DNA from: an uncultured Eubacteriales bacterium
GTDB lineage: Bacteria; Bacillota; Clostridia; Monoglobales; Monoglobaceae
Assembly (NCBI GenBank): GCA_900545865.1
Contig: URAN01000063.1
Coordinates: 1 to 17,218, forward strand
Reading direction: 5' to 3'
Length of the DNA: 17,218 bases
The notes beneath the pieces are model-generated. The model was given only the letters and a program-made list of their open reading frames with translations, was not told where the DNA came from and searched no databases. A program made the position numbers and the translations under genes. Numbering within the stretch: the stretch's first letter is position 1; the number at the start of each line of letters is the position of its first letter. Below, in pieces: positions 1 to 7,431 of the stretch.

Positions 1-86
1 TTTTTTCATTGCAAATTATCTCGTCTCAACCCGAGGGAAACAAATGCACAGCCTTAATCCTGCCTGTCCGAGAAATCAAAATCATA

Positions 87-133
87 AAAAAGCCGTGGCA
101 TTCGATTTTGTGAAATCGTGTGCCACAGCTTTT
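87..133 (-). terminator. Intrinsic terminator of the thi operon
   Basis: A long hairpin lies just past the cytX stop codon. The outer arms (87-100 and 121-133) match over about 12 bases apart from one bulged position, and an inner stem continues it (103-108 with 113-118), leaving a short TGTG loop. Read on the minus strand it is followed by a run of six T and then more T-rich DNA, as expected of a Rho-independent terminator. It closes the leftward thiM-thiE-HAD-thiD-cytX transcription unit. An A-run also flanks the other side, so it could work in both directions, but no plus-strand gene ends here. Confidence 0.85.
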
Positions 134-149
134 CATTTTTACTTATATA

Positions 150-1349
150 TTATTTTTTGGGTTTTAAAACAGCATTTGCACCTATGCAAAGCAATATTGT
201 TATCATCATATCGGGAAGGGTGTTTCCGACAGGAATATCCATCTTCATAAACAGGCGGTAAAGAATAAAGCCTATTATCCATATGATGCTGTTTCTCACA
301 TCAACGGTAATTTCACGTCTGTCACGGTGTATTATGAAATAATCCGCAATCTGTATCGCAATCATCGGTGCGAAAACCGAACCGATAAGATACAAAAAGT
401 CCGTAATATCGTCCATCGGGAAAATCATTGCGGCAACCGTACCGATTGCCGCAACGACAACCGCAACATACTTGCCCTTAACTTTCGGCGTAATTGATTC
501 CTGCGAAATTCCTGCCGAATACGCGTCAAGGAATGTTGTCGTAACAGTCGAAAAGATTACTATTATCAATCCGAGTACGCCGAGACCGGCTTTAACCATT
601 ATAAGTGCAATATCGCTTTCGCCCGTGAACAAGGCCGCACCCATTCCGATTATGTACATCCAACAGCTCACCGCGCCATAGACCGCCGTACTTACCGCCG
701 CCGCTTTTACCGGCTTTTCCGCCTCTCGGGTATAATCGGCAATAAGCGGAAGCCACGACAGCGGCATTGCCACCGCAAGCTCTATCGCCGCACCAAACGA
801 CATTCCATCCGATACAGCCGCCGACGAGATACTTCCGTCAATGAATATGACTTTGCATAAAACCAAGGTAAGTATAAACAACGCCGCCATCGCAACGGTA
901 TTGAGCTTGCCCAAATCCGCAATACCTATCATAATCCAAAGGATTATCAATGCCCCGATAACAAGGCACCAAACCCAGCTTCCTATCGAAAATATTCCGT
1001 TCGCCGCCAGTGCGCCGTCATAAATCATTATCGATGTCCAGCCGACAAGCTGAATCACATTCATTATCGCAAAGAACTGTCCGCCCATTCTGCCGAAACT
1101 GTTCTTCGCAGTTTCCATTGCACTCAAACGCTGTTTGCCGCCGATTACCCCTGCCAAAAAGAACATGGCACAACCGATAATATGACCGATTAAAATTGCA
1201 AGCAGGGCGCGTTTAAACCCAAGCTCGGCAAAGTATGTTCCCGTTAATATTTCGGCAATCGACACGCCTGCGCCGAACCAAATCAGACCGTTTTCAAAAA
1301 GGCTTGTTCCGCCTTTTTTGTCATTTGTGTTTTGAATTGTTTTTTCCAT
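150..1349 (-). CDS. cytX: Hydroxymethylpyrimidine transporter CytX (NCS1 family)
   Basis: A 399-residue polytopic membrane protein of the nucleobase:cation symporter-1 family, predicted to import the thiamine precursor HMP across the cytoplasmic membrane. About a dozen hydrophobic segments run through its length. The N-terminal stretch around residues 15-60 (ENGLIWFGAGVSIAEILTG) and the SWLPLIADYTR segment near residues 198-208 are typical of CytX/CodB-like permeases, and TTFLDAYSAG near 271-280 is another conserved stretch. The start is supported by an AAGGGGAA site about 6-8 bases upstream, only 4 bp after the thiD stop, so it is the last gene of the thi operon. Family membership is clear from the sequence. 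The HMP substrate is inferred mainly from the thiamine operon and TPP riboswitch; cytosine is the main alternative. Confidence 0.9.
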   Translation of the reverse strand: MEKTIQNTNDKKGGTSLFENGLIWFGAGVSIAEILTGTYFAELGFKRALLAILIGHIIGCAMFFLAGVIGGKQRLSAMETAKNSFGRMGGQFFAIMNVIQLVGWTSIMIYDGALAANGIFSIGSWVWCLVIGALIILWIMIGIADLGKLNTVAMAALFILTLVLCKVIFIDGSISSAAVSDGMSFGAAIELAVAMPLSWLPLIADYTREAEKPVKAAAVSTAVYGAVSCWMYIIGMGAALFTGESDIALIMVKAGLGVLGLIIVIFSTVTTTFLDAYSAGISQESITPKVKGKYVAVVVAAIGTVAAMIFPMDDITDFLYLIGSVFAPMIAIQIADYFIIHRDRREITVDVRNSIIWIIGFILYRLFMKMDIPVGNTLPDMMITILLCIGANAVLKPKK

Positions 1350-1353
1350 TTAA

Positions 1354-2163
1354 TTATTCCCCTTTTTCTTTCGTAAACTCATTTTCTATCGCAAAACCAT
1401 GGTCCATCGGACCGCTTCCTTTGCCCAAATCCAACATTGCCGCAAGAGCACCCGAAATATACTCTTTTGCACGTCTGACCGACTCTCTCATATCAAAGCC
1501 TTTGGCAAGGTTTGACGCAATCGCCGATGACAGGGTACACCCCGTACCGTGCGTATTCGGATTGTCTATTCTGCGGCCGTTAAACCATTCATAGCCGTTG
1601 TCTTTGTACAAAAGGTCATTGGCATCATTCATCTGATGTCCACCCTTGCACAGCACGGCACAGTTATAAGTTGTCGAAATCTTTTCCGCCGCCGCTATCA
1701 TATCATCGGGTGATGATATTTTCATTCCCGTAAGCTCCTCTGCCTCGGGGATATTCGGCGTCAGAATATCCGCAAGGGGAAACAATTTTTCTTTCAGGGT
1801 GTCTATCGCATCACCGCTGATTAACCTTGCTCCGCTTGTTGCAACCATAACAGGGTCAACAACAATGTTTGACGCGCGATACTCTTTTAATTTTTCCGAT
1901 ATTACGCATATAAGCTCTCTGTCGGATACCATACCTATCTTTACCGCATCGGGCGGAATGTCATCAAATACACATTCCAGCTCTTGCGCCAAAAATTCGG
2001 GTGTGGCGTTCATAATTGCTGTTACGCCGGTCGTGTTCTGTGCCGTCATTGCCGTAATGGCGCTCATGGCATAAACACCGTTCGCCAACATTGTTTTGAT
2101 GTCTGCTTGAATACCGGCGCCTCCGCCGGAATCGCTTCCGGCAATCGTTAATGCTGTTCTCAT
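1354..2163 (-). CDS. thiD: Hydroxymethylpyrimidine/phosphomethylpyrimidine kinase
   Basis: ThiD is a cytoplasmic ribokinase-fold enzyme that phosphorylates HMP to HMP-P and then to HMP-PP, the pyrimidine donor for ThiE. At 269 residues it has the normal family length. Visible motifs are the N-terminal GSDSGGGAGIQAD (residues 9-21), VDPVMVATSG (102-111), TPNIPEAEELTG (135-146) and the HGTGC anion-hole/catalytic motif (205-209). Two in-frame ATGs lie 6 bases apart, at 2169 and 2163. The AAAGGAAG site is too close to the first but about 7-9 bases from the second, so I chose 2163. It is separated from the upstream HAD gene by about 100 bases containing hairpins, and runs almost directly into cytX. 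Confidence 0.95.
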   Translation of the reverse strand: MRTALTIAGSDSGGGAGIQADIKTMLANGVYAMSAITAMTAQNTTGVTAIMNATPEFLAQELECVFDDIPPDAVKIGMVSDRELICVISEKLKEYRASNIVVDPVMVATSGARLISGDAIDTLKEKLFPLADILTPNIPEAEELTGMKISSPDDMIAAAEKISTTYNCAVLCKGGHQMNDANDLLYKDNGYEWFNGRRIDNPNTHGTGCTLSSAIASNLAKGFDMRESVRRAKEYISGALAAMLDLGKGSGPMDHGFAIENEFTKEKGE

Positions 2164-2198
2164 AATCATTCTTCCTTTCTTTATCCAGCATACGTTTT

Positions 2199-2255
2199 AT
2201 ATTGCGACATAAGGTGGTGCCCCCAATATGCCGCCGATTACGGAAAATCCGTAAT
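2199..2255 (-). other. Intercistronic hairpins between the HAD gene and thiD
   Basis: This roughly 100-bp gap is the only sizeable one inside the thi operon. It contains a perfect 7-bp inverted repeat with a 5-base loop (ATTACGG at 2237-2243, CCGTAAT at 2249-2255). A second pair of 6-base complementary arms (2199-2204 and 2224-2229) encloses 19 bases. Neither is followed by a T-run on the minus strand, so they do not look like terminators. Possible roles are mRNA stability, processing or attenuation. This is a description of what is visible and not an assigned function. Confidence 0.4.
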
Positions 2256-2265
2256 TTTCAGATAT

Positions 2266-2925
2266 TTAATTTGTCATGTACGGCAAAATCATATCAAAAT
2301 CATCGAAATTTTTAAGATATGCCCTGCCGTATGTTCTAACCCCGTCTTTGTCACTCTCGCCGTATCGGTCATAAACCCCAACGGCGCAATAACCTGAGTC
2401 CGCCGCGGTTTTGAGAGCATAAAGCGAGTCCTCAAAAACAAAAGTTTTATCGGGCGTTGTGCCGAGATATGCCGCCGCCGTGTTATAAATCAGCGGCGAG
2501 TGCTTGCTCTCGCCAATCTCGGATGTTGTAAATATCTTTTCGATAAAAGGCAAAAGCTTTGTTCTCTCAAGGGCTTTCTCAACGTGTCCGCGCGGACTTG
2601 ATGTGGCGGCGGCAATGCGGATTTCTCTGTCTTTTAAAAATTTAAGCAACCCTGCCGCATTATCTTTAGGTTCAACCTCGTAATAATAGAACTCTTTGAG
2701 CATATCTTTTATCTCATCGAGAATATCCTCCGCATCGAAATTATTGCAATATTCATTCTTTAAATATTCCGCACCCTGTTCCATACTCATCGAAAAAAGA
2801 ATCTTGTCAAGTCCGTCTTTGGGTTGAATATTGTGTCTTTTAAGATAGCGGCTGCCCAAATCGCGCCAAATCGTCATCGAATCGAGCAAAACACCGTCAA
2901 TATCAAAAATTGCTCCGCAAATCAT
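2266..2925 (-). CDS. HAD-family phosphatase (beta-phosphoglucomutase-like)
   Basis: A 219-residue HAD-superfamily hydrolase with all four motifs. Motif I is FDIDGVLLDS (nucleophile Asp8, general acid/base Asp10), motif II is ATSS (residues 107-110), motif III has Lys141, and motif IV is FEDSLYALKTAADSGY (acidic pair Glu165-Asp166). Residues about 16-85 form a helical cap of the beta-phosphoglucomutase/phosphatase subgroup. It probably removes phosphate from a small cytosolic metabolite. It lies within the riboswitch-controlled thi operon, 6 bp after thiE, which makes a thiamine-pathway substrate likely (thiamine phosphate, or HMP-P/HMP-PP clean-up). That is inference from context, because HAD sequence alone rarely gives the substrate. 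The start is supported by an AAAGGGTGA site. Confidence 0.88.
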   Translation of the reverse strand: MICGAIFDIDGVLLDSMTIWRDLGSRYLKRHNIQPKDGLDKILFSMSMEQGAEYLKNEYCNNFDAEDILDEIKDMLKEFYYYEVEPKDNAAGLLKFLKDREIRIAAATSSPRGHVEKALERTKLLPFIEKIFTTSEIGESKHSPLIYNTAAAYLGTTPDKTFVFEDSLYALKTAADSGYCAVGVYDRYGESDKDGVRTYGRAYLKNFDDFDMILPYMTN

Positions 2926-2931
2926 AGCCGC

Positions 2932-3579
2932 TCACCCTTTTATCCTTAACATATCTTCCGTTGCGGATTTAAGCCGCCGTGCCGCATCCTCAATATCGGG
3001 TTTTGCATATATCGCACTTATCACCGCAATTCCGCAGATTCCGCTGTTGCCGAGCTTACACAAGTTTTCCTCCGTTATTCCGCCAATTGCGATAACGGGG
3101 ATTTTAACCGCCTTGCATATTGCCGAAAGCGTTTCGAAACTCACCGCGTCCGCATCATCCTTTGATGATGTCGGAAAAACCGCCCCTACACCGAGGTAAT
3201 CCGCGCCGTGCTTTTCGGCAAGCATCGCCTGTTCGACCGTCTGTGCCGACACGCCTATTATTTTATCATCACCGAGCATCTTCCTTGCGTCCAATGCCTC
3301 TGTATCGCTCTGTCCTACATGAACGCCGTCTGCGTTTATCTCTTTCGCAAGCTCAACATCATCATTTATCACAAACGGAACGCCGTATTCTCGGCAAAGT
3401 TCTTGTATCTCTTTCGCCTCATTCAAAAACTCGGCGTGTCCCAAATTCTTTTCTCTGAGCTGTATAAACGTTGCTCCGCCGTCAAGGCTTGAACGCACAT
3501 CGTCAACCAACCTGCGCCCGTTCAGCCAATGCCTGTCCGTCACCGCATAAAGCAATAGGTCTTTTTTATCTAACTTCAT
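2932..3579 (-). CDS. thiE: Thiamine phosphate synthase
   Basis: ThiE joins HMP-PP and hydroxyethylthiazole phosphate to give thiamine monophosphate and pyrophosphate, in the cytoplasm. The 215-residue TIM barrel shows the family motifs: YAVTDR (11-16), IQLREKN (39-45), INDD (71-74), GVHVGQSD (85-92), the pyrophosphate-contacting TSSKDDAD loop (137-144) and IAIGGI (163-168). The frame is open 17 codons further upstream. I chose the internal ATG at 3579 because AAAGGAG lies about 7 bases before it and because the family starts here. With this start it overlaps the 3' end of thiM by 14 bp, pointing to translational coupling. Confidence 0.95.
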   Translation of the reverse strand: MKLDKKDLLLYAVTDRHWLNGRRLVDDVRSSLDGGATFIQLREKNLGHAEFLNEAKEIQELCREYGVPFVINDDVELAKEINADGVHVGQSDTEALDARKMLGDDKIIGVSAQTVEQAMLAEKHGADYLGVGAVFPTSSKDDADAVSFETLSAICKAVKIPVIAIGGITEENLCKLGNSGICGIAVISAIYAKPDIEDAARRLKSATEDMLRIKG

Positions 3580-4387
3580 ACTTTGCTCCTTTTTCAAGCG
3601 TTTCGCCGTCCATATTATAAACAGCGTCAATTATACGATTGCGATATGTCGAGTTGCCGTCACCGTCTTGCATACGGCTCTTTCCTATCTCCCCGGCAAG
3701 TCCCATAACACAGACCGCTGCTGCCGCTGCCTCAAGCATATTATCGGGGTTTGCAACAGCAAAAGCCGTCATCATTCCCGAAAGCTGACAACCCGTACCC
3801 GTTATCCTGCTCATCTCGGCACAGCCGTTTCGAATAACGTATGCGGTCTTGTCATCGCATACTATATCGATTGCACCCGTTATGGCAATTATCGAACCCG
3901 TCCGTGCCGCAAAATCCTTTGCGAACTCGACCGCCGATTCCAGATTTTCTTCCGTTACCGCATCGGCAACATCCGCATCAACTCCTTTGGTGCTGCCGCT
4001 TCCCGATGCAAGAGTTTTTATCTCTGATATATTACCTCTTATTATATCAAGCTTTAACTTTTTCATCAAATCCAACGCCGTATTTGTGCGCAAAGCCGAT
4101 GCTCCTGCACCCACCGGGTCAAGCAGAACAGCATGACCGAGTTCATTCGCTCTCTTGCCTGCCGCAAACATCGCCCCAATGCTGCGTTCATTCAGCGTTC
4201 CGATATTGATATTCAAGCCGCCGCAAATCGAAGTAATATCAACAACGTCCAAAGGTTCATCGGACATTATCGGACTTCCGCCGCACGCCAACAGGATATT
4301 TGCCACATCGTTGACCGTGACATAATTCGTTATGTTATGCACAAGCGGAACGCTTGTTCTTACATTATCGATACAAGTTTTAAACAT
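3566..4387 (-). CDS. thiM: Hydroxyethylthiazole kinase
   Basis: ThiM phosphorylates 4-methyl-5-(2-hydroxyethyl)thiazole, salvaging the thiazole half of thiamine for ThiE. The 273-residue ribokinase-fold protein has the ThiM N-terminal signature HNITNYVTVNDVAN (17-30) followed by GGSPIM (36-41), the nucleotide-site RGNISE (117-122) and the GTGC motif with the catalytic Cys200. It is the first gene of the operon and lies directly downstream of the TPP riboswitch. An AAAGGAA site precedes the ATG by about 9 bases. It is the expected leading gene of a thiazole/HMP salvage operon and has no sign of truncation. Confidence 0.96.
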   Translation of the reverse strand: MFKTCIDNVRTSVPLVHNITNYVTVNDVANILLACGGSPIMSDEPLDVVDITSICGGLNINIGTLNERSIGAMFAAGKRANELGHAVLLDPVGAGASALRTNTALDLMKKLKLDIIRGNISEIKTLASGSGSTKGVDADVADAVTEENLESAVEFAKDFAARTGSIIAITGAIDIVCDDKTAYVIRNGCAEMSRITGTGCQLSGMMTAFAVANPDNMLEAAAAAVCVMGLAGEIGKSRMQDGDGNSTYRNRIIDAVYNMDGETLEKGAKYEVR

Positions 4388-4417
4388 AGTTAATCATTCC
4401 TTTTTTTATAAATTAAA

Positions 4418-4449
4418 ATACGGATACGCCGCGCTCGGCATATCCGCAT
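4418..4449 (-). terminator. Riboswitch-controlled terminator (expression platform)
   Basis: A fully paired 14-bp hairpin with two G-U pairs and a 4-base loop (arms 4436-4449 and 4418-4431) lies between the TPP aptamer and thiM. On the minus strand it is followed by TTTTAATTTAT. It is the likely off-state terminator when TPP is bound. Its 3' arm (4418-4431) is also complementary to the 3' edge of the aptamer (4531-4543), giving 12 of 13 paired positions counting G-U. That supplies the competing antiterminator. Confidence 0.8.
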
Positions 4450-4529
4450 AATATCTTTTTTATAACAATCTAATGATTATCAATCGAAACGGCGGTTTTA
4501 AAAATCCGCGTATTCCAAAAAACATTCTG

Positions 4530-4622
4530 TGACATATCCTTACGTTGGCATTATCCAAATCAAGTTAAAGGTCAGAGCAATACAGCTCTTTCTCAGCCCG
4601 CTTTGCGCAAGCTCCCTTGTCA
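4530..4622 (-). promoter_or_regulatory. TPP riboswitch (THI element) upstream of thiM
   Basis: The minus-strand RNA carries the diagnostic TPP aptamer elements in order. They are the CUGAGA pyrimidine-sensing loop (4591-4596), a small side hairpin AGAGC/GCUCU (4585-4589 with 4574-4578), and the conserved UUUGGAUAAUGCCAACGUAAGG block around 4539-4560. In that block the UUGG/CCAA stem encloses the bases that contact the pyrophosphate. A closing P1 stem UGACA/UGUCA pairs 4618-4622 with 4530-4534. The RNA senses thiamine pyrophosphate and should switch the downstream thiM-thiE-HAD-thiD-cytX genes off when TPP is plentiful. About 140 bases separate it from the thiM start, enough for the terminator/antiterminator platform. 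Confidence 0.96.
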
Positions 4623-4628
4623 GTTTAT

Positions 4629-4657
4629 ATTATATCACTGTATAAATAAATTTGCAA
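4629..4657 (-). promoter_or_regulatory. Sigma-A-type promoter of the thi operon
   Basis: On the minus strand TTGCAA (4652-4657) and a perfect TATAAT (4629-4634) are separated by exactly 17 bases. The predicted transcription start falls near 4622, where the aptamer's P1 stem begins, so the leader RNA would open directly with the riboswitch. The promoter lies in the short gap after the glycoside hydrolase stop codon, with no strong terminator between them. Confidence 0.8.
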
Positions 4658-4681
4658 CCCCTATTTTAAAATTTGTCAAAT

Positions 4682-7402
4682 TTATTTATTGTTATATACG
4701 CTCATTTCAACAAAGCAGTATCTGTCATTCCACGGCTGCCACGGCTTTTTGCCGCCCGTCCAGACGCATGGCTCTTTATAAAACGCCGGCGGTCCGACGC
4801 TTATGCATTCGCCCTCGTCAAGGTGATGCGGCCCCATCATATTTCTGAGGTTATTAACAAGCGTCAAACGGATTATGTTCTTGCCCTCTTTGACATACTC
4901 GCTTATATCAATACAATCACCGTTCCAGATACTTGTTATCTCATCGCATCCGTTCACGCTGACATTTATCGCGTTTATTCCCGTGCGGTCAAGTTTTATT
5001 TCATATGTACCGCCGTTTGAAACAAACTCTTTTTCGATGTCCATACGTCCCGAAAAAAACAAGAAGCCCTGTCTTTCTATATTGTCAATCGTAATTGTTT
5101 TAACAGGTTTATCTATCACAAAATTTCCGTCACATCTAAACGCTTTTCTTTCGAGTTCATCAAACTTACCGGTTGAGAATACCGAAAAATCACCGCACAG
5201 ATATACAGGCTCTATCTCGGTATCGTATGTAAGTTTATTCTTTTCACTCTCGAACATCTTGCTCTTTTCCATACACTTATAGATATTCTCGGATTGCTTA
5301 AACTCACATTCCAAAACAATCTCGTTTTCACCCTCTTTGAGCATACCGCCGATATTCAGCTTGCGGAACGAACGGTCACGCAGGTATCCGTAATCCTTTT
5401 TATCCACACTTTTTCCGTTTATGCTTATATTAAATATCTCGGGTGTTTCAACAACAAGATATGCATCATTCGGCGCAGCCTTAACATTCACGCGATACAC
5501 CTGTTTTATATTAACGTGACGCTTTAAATCACACGCGCGCTCTTGAATATTCAAGACATAACCGTTTTTCTCTTGCAGTTCGCCGTCAAAGTAATAATCG
5601 CATTTGTCAAGTGTTAATATATTTTCGTCACAATCTGTTACAACCCACTCGTCCGACAAATCCACTCTGTTATCGGCATTTTTATTTTCAATACTTGTGT
5701 CGGGCTTGTCGCCAATGAGCATCACGCTGTCGAATTCTTCAAAATCAACGTGTCCGCAAAACGGCTTAACCTCGCCTGTCAAAATATCAATCATATCTTT
5801 GCCGACCGATATTTTTGCGCTCTGTTTCTTGCCCGTCTGATTGACGAAATAATACAGCTTTTGACCGTCAAGCGTCCTTTCGGTGAACTTTATCTCGGGG
5901 TTGTCACAAACGGGATTTTCTTTAACTTCATCCTCTGTCACAATCCTTCCGCCGTTCTTTTTATACTCATCGAGCAAGGCTTGGGTTTTTTCCATAAAGA
6001 ATTGGTCTTTAAGAACCACAATCGTATCATAGGTTTGAGTTCCGATTATAAACTTGTTGCCCTCAACCCTGCCGTGGCGCTCAATCAGCGTTTCATCACC
6101 GAGGTGGAACAATACGTGCTTATCCTCTAACGCCTTTATTGTCTGTTTAAATTCTTCGGTCAACTCATTAAATCCCGGGCTGTCGGCATTGTCATAGAGT
6201 GACCATGCCATTGTCTGGGGATGCATCAAAAGTGTGTTAAAATGTACCTCGCTCTCTGACATAATCATACCTATTCTCGATACCGCGGTAACAAATTTTG
6301 AATATTCCTCCCACCACGGCTGTTGCTCATACATCGCGGGCGGATAGTCACGCTTTCTTATTCCGCGCAGCGAATAACCCTCGAGGTGCGGACAAAGCAA
6401 TGTCGCGCCATAGCGTGCCTGCCATTCATAAAGACCTCTGAGTTCCGAAAAGCTTACGTTGTGACCGCAAAGCGCAAAACTCTCGGTTATTGTCTGTTTT
6501 TTGCCCAACTGCTGAGCGGCGCTTCCGAGCTGTATTCCCGTGAACCAATCATCAATATGGCGGTTGAGCTTATCAACGCCGGGGATATGAAAGTATTCAT
6601 AATGCGGCATAACCGCACCGTTTGTCGCCAGCTGTGACCCCAAAGATTCCTCGCATACGAGATGCCCCGTAAATTTTAAGCCGTGGCTGTCACACCAATC
6701 ATAAATCGGTTTCATAAAATTGTTCGAGAACAAGTCCGTTACCATCTTCCAATATCTGATACGGGTCTGTTTATAGTCGCCGACAGGCTTAAACAGCTCA
6801 ATCAATTTATCCAAAAGATTGTCACCGTACATTTCTTTATACGTTTCGGGCATAACAAAGCTCCACGGCAAGCCGTTTCTTGAAATCTGCGGCTCGTCCG
6901 AAAAGAATCCCGTTATCCGATTCTTGAATTTATCATAATACGGCTCGTATATCAATTCAATAAACTTGTGCGTCACCTTTGAATCCAGGGTGTCAACATA
7001 GAACGGGTTTATGTCATAATAAAAATGAACGCCGTCTTTGTTTACAATGGTCGTATCGGTCTGTTTTTCACCGTCCTCGAATCTCAGATATTTCTGTTGA
7101 TAATCTATTCCGAGACCGTTGACTTTTCCGCTGCCGAAGCCGCTGGGCCAGCCGTTTTCGTCATACGCCCACGCCTCTGTGCCGTCCTCTTCGGACTGAC
7201 AAATTGCCGCCTCAACATTATCAAACCATTCATCACCCATATACTCGGTCTGAAGTCCTCCTCTGGCATGCATAAAAAAGCCGCCCATTCCTATCCGCGC
7301 CATCTCTTTTGCCTGACGCTTTGTTTCACTCGGTTCGAGCTTTTCATTCCAAGACCAAAAGGGTATCGGTCTGTATTTTTTAGGTACCTGTTTAAAATCC
7401 AT
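4682..7402 (-). CDS. Putative GH106-like glycoside hydrolase
   Basis: A 906-residue protein with no signal peptide or membrane segment, so probably cytoplasmic. Residues about 1-400 resemble the catalytic barrel of alpha-L-rhamnosidase-like (GH106-type) hydrolases. They begin with RPIPFWSWNEKL and the GMGGFFMHARGG segment, followed by YDENGWPSG (80-88), FFSDEPQ (166-172) and ITES with Glu307; these acidic residues are candidate catalytic groups. A Rossmann-like insert resembling the amidotransferase-like domain of beta-galactosidases follows (about 415-500). The last roughly 330 residues form beta-sandwich, carbohydrate-binding-like modules. It would act on imported oligosaccharides or glycosides containing rhamnose or a similar sugar. 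Two ATGs lie 6 bases apart; GAGAGG sits right against the first, so I chose the second. Family placement is by recognition of motifs, and the substrate is uncertain. Confidence 0.8.
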   Translation of the reverse strand: MDFKQVPKKYRPIPFWSWNEKLEPSETKRQAKEMARIGMGGFFMHARGGLQTEYMGDEWFDNVEAAICQSEEDGTEAWAYDENGWPSGFGSGKVNGLGIDYQQKYLRFEDGEKQTDTTIVNKDGVHFYYDINPFYVDTLDSKVTHKFIELIYEPYYDKFKNRITGFFSDEPQISRNGLPWSFVMPETYKEMYGDNLLDKLIELFKPVGDYKQTRIRYWKMVTDLFSNNFMKPIYDWCDSHGLKFTGHLVCEESLGSQLATNGAVMPHYEYFHIPGVDKLNRHIDDWFTGIQLGSAAQQLGKKQTITESFALCGHNVSFSELRGLYEWQARYGATLLCPHLEGYSLRGIRKRDYPPAMYEQQPWWEEYSKFVTAVSRIGMIMSESEVHFNTLLMHPQTMAWSLYDNADSPGFNELTEEFKQTIKALEDKHVLFHLGDETLIERHGRVEGNKFIIGTQTYDTIVVLKDQFFMEKTQALLDEYKKNGGRIVTEDEVKENPVCDNPEIKFTERTLDGQKLYYFVNQTGKKQSAKISVGKDMIDILTGEVKPFCGHVDFEEFDSVMLIGDKPDTSIENKNADNRVDLSDEWVVTDCDENILTLDKCDYYFDGELQEKNGYVLNIQERACDLKRHVNIKQVYRVNVKAAPNDAYLVVETPEIFNISINGKSVDKKDYGYLRDRSFRKLNIGGMLKEGENEIVLECEFKQSENIYKCMEKSKMFESEKNKLTYDTEIEPVYLCGDFSVFSTGKFDELERKAFRCDGNFVIDKPVKTITIDNIERQGFLFFSGRMDIEKEFVSNGGTYEIKLDRTGINAINVSVNGCDEITSIWNGDCIDISEYVKEGKNIIRLTLVNNLRNMMGPHHLDEGECISVGPPAFYKEPCVWTGGKKPWQPWNDRYCFVEMSVYNNK

Positions 7403-7431
7403 TTTCATTTCCTCTCATTATGTATATATTT

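Noticed and set aside
1..86. Possible minus-strand gene starting at the ATG at 7-9 and running off the left edge
   Set aside because: Only three codons are visible and there is no Shine-Dalgarno sequence in front. Nothing else in these 86 bases supports a gene or RNA.
2237..2255. The 7-bp hairpin as a terminator ending the thi transcript after the HAD gene
   Set aside because: On the minus strand it is followed by GC-rich DNA and not by a T-run, and thiD and cytX continue the same pathway.
3120..4393. Several plus-strand open frames opposite thiE and thiM
   Set aside because: All are antisense to well-conserved thiamine enzymes, overlap each other in different frames and show no recognisable protein features.
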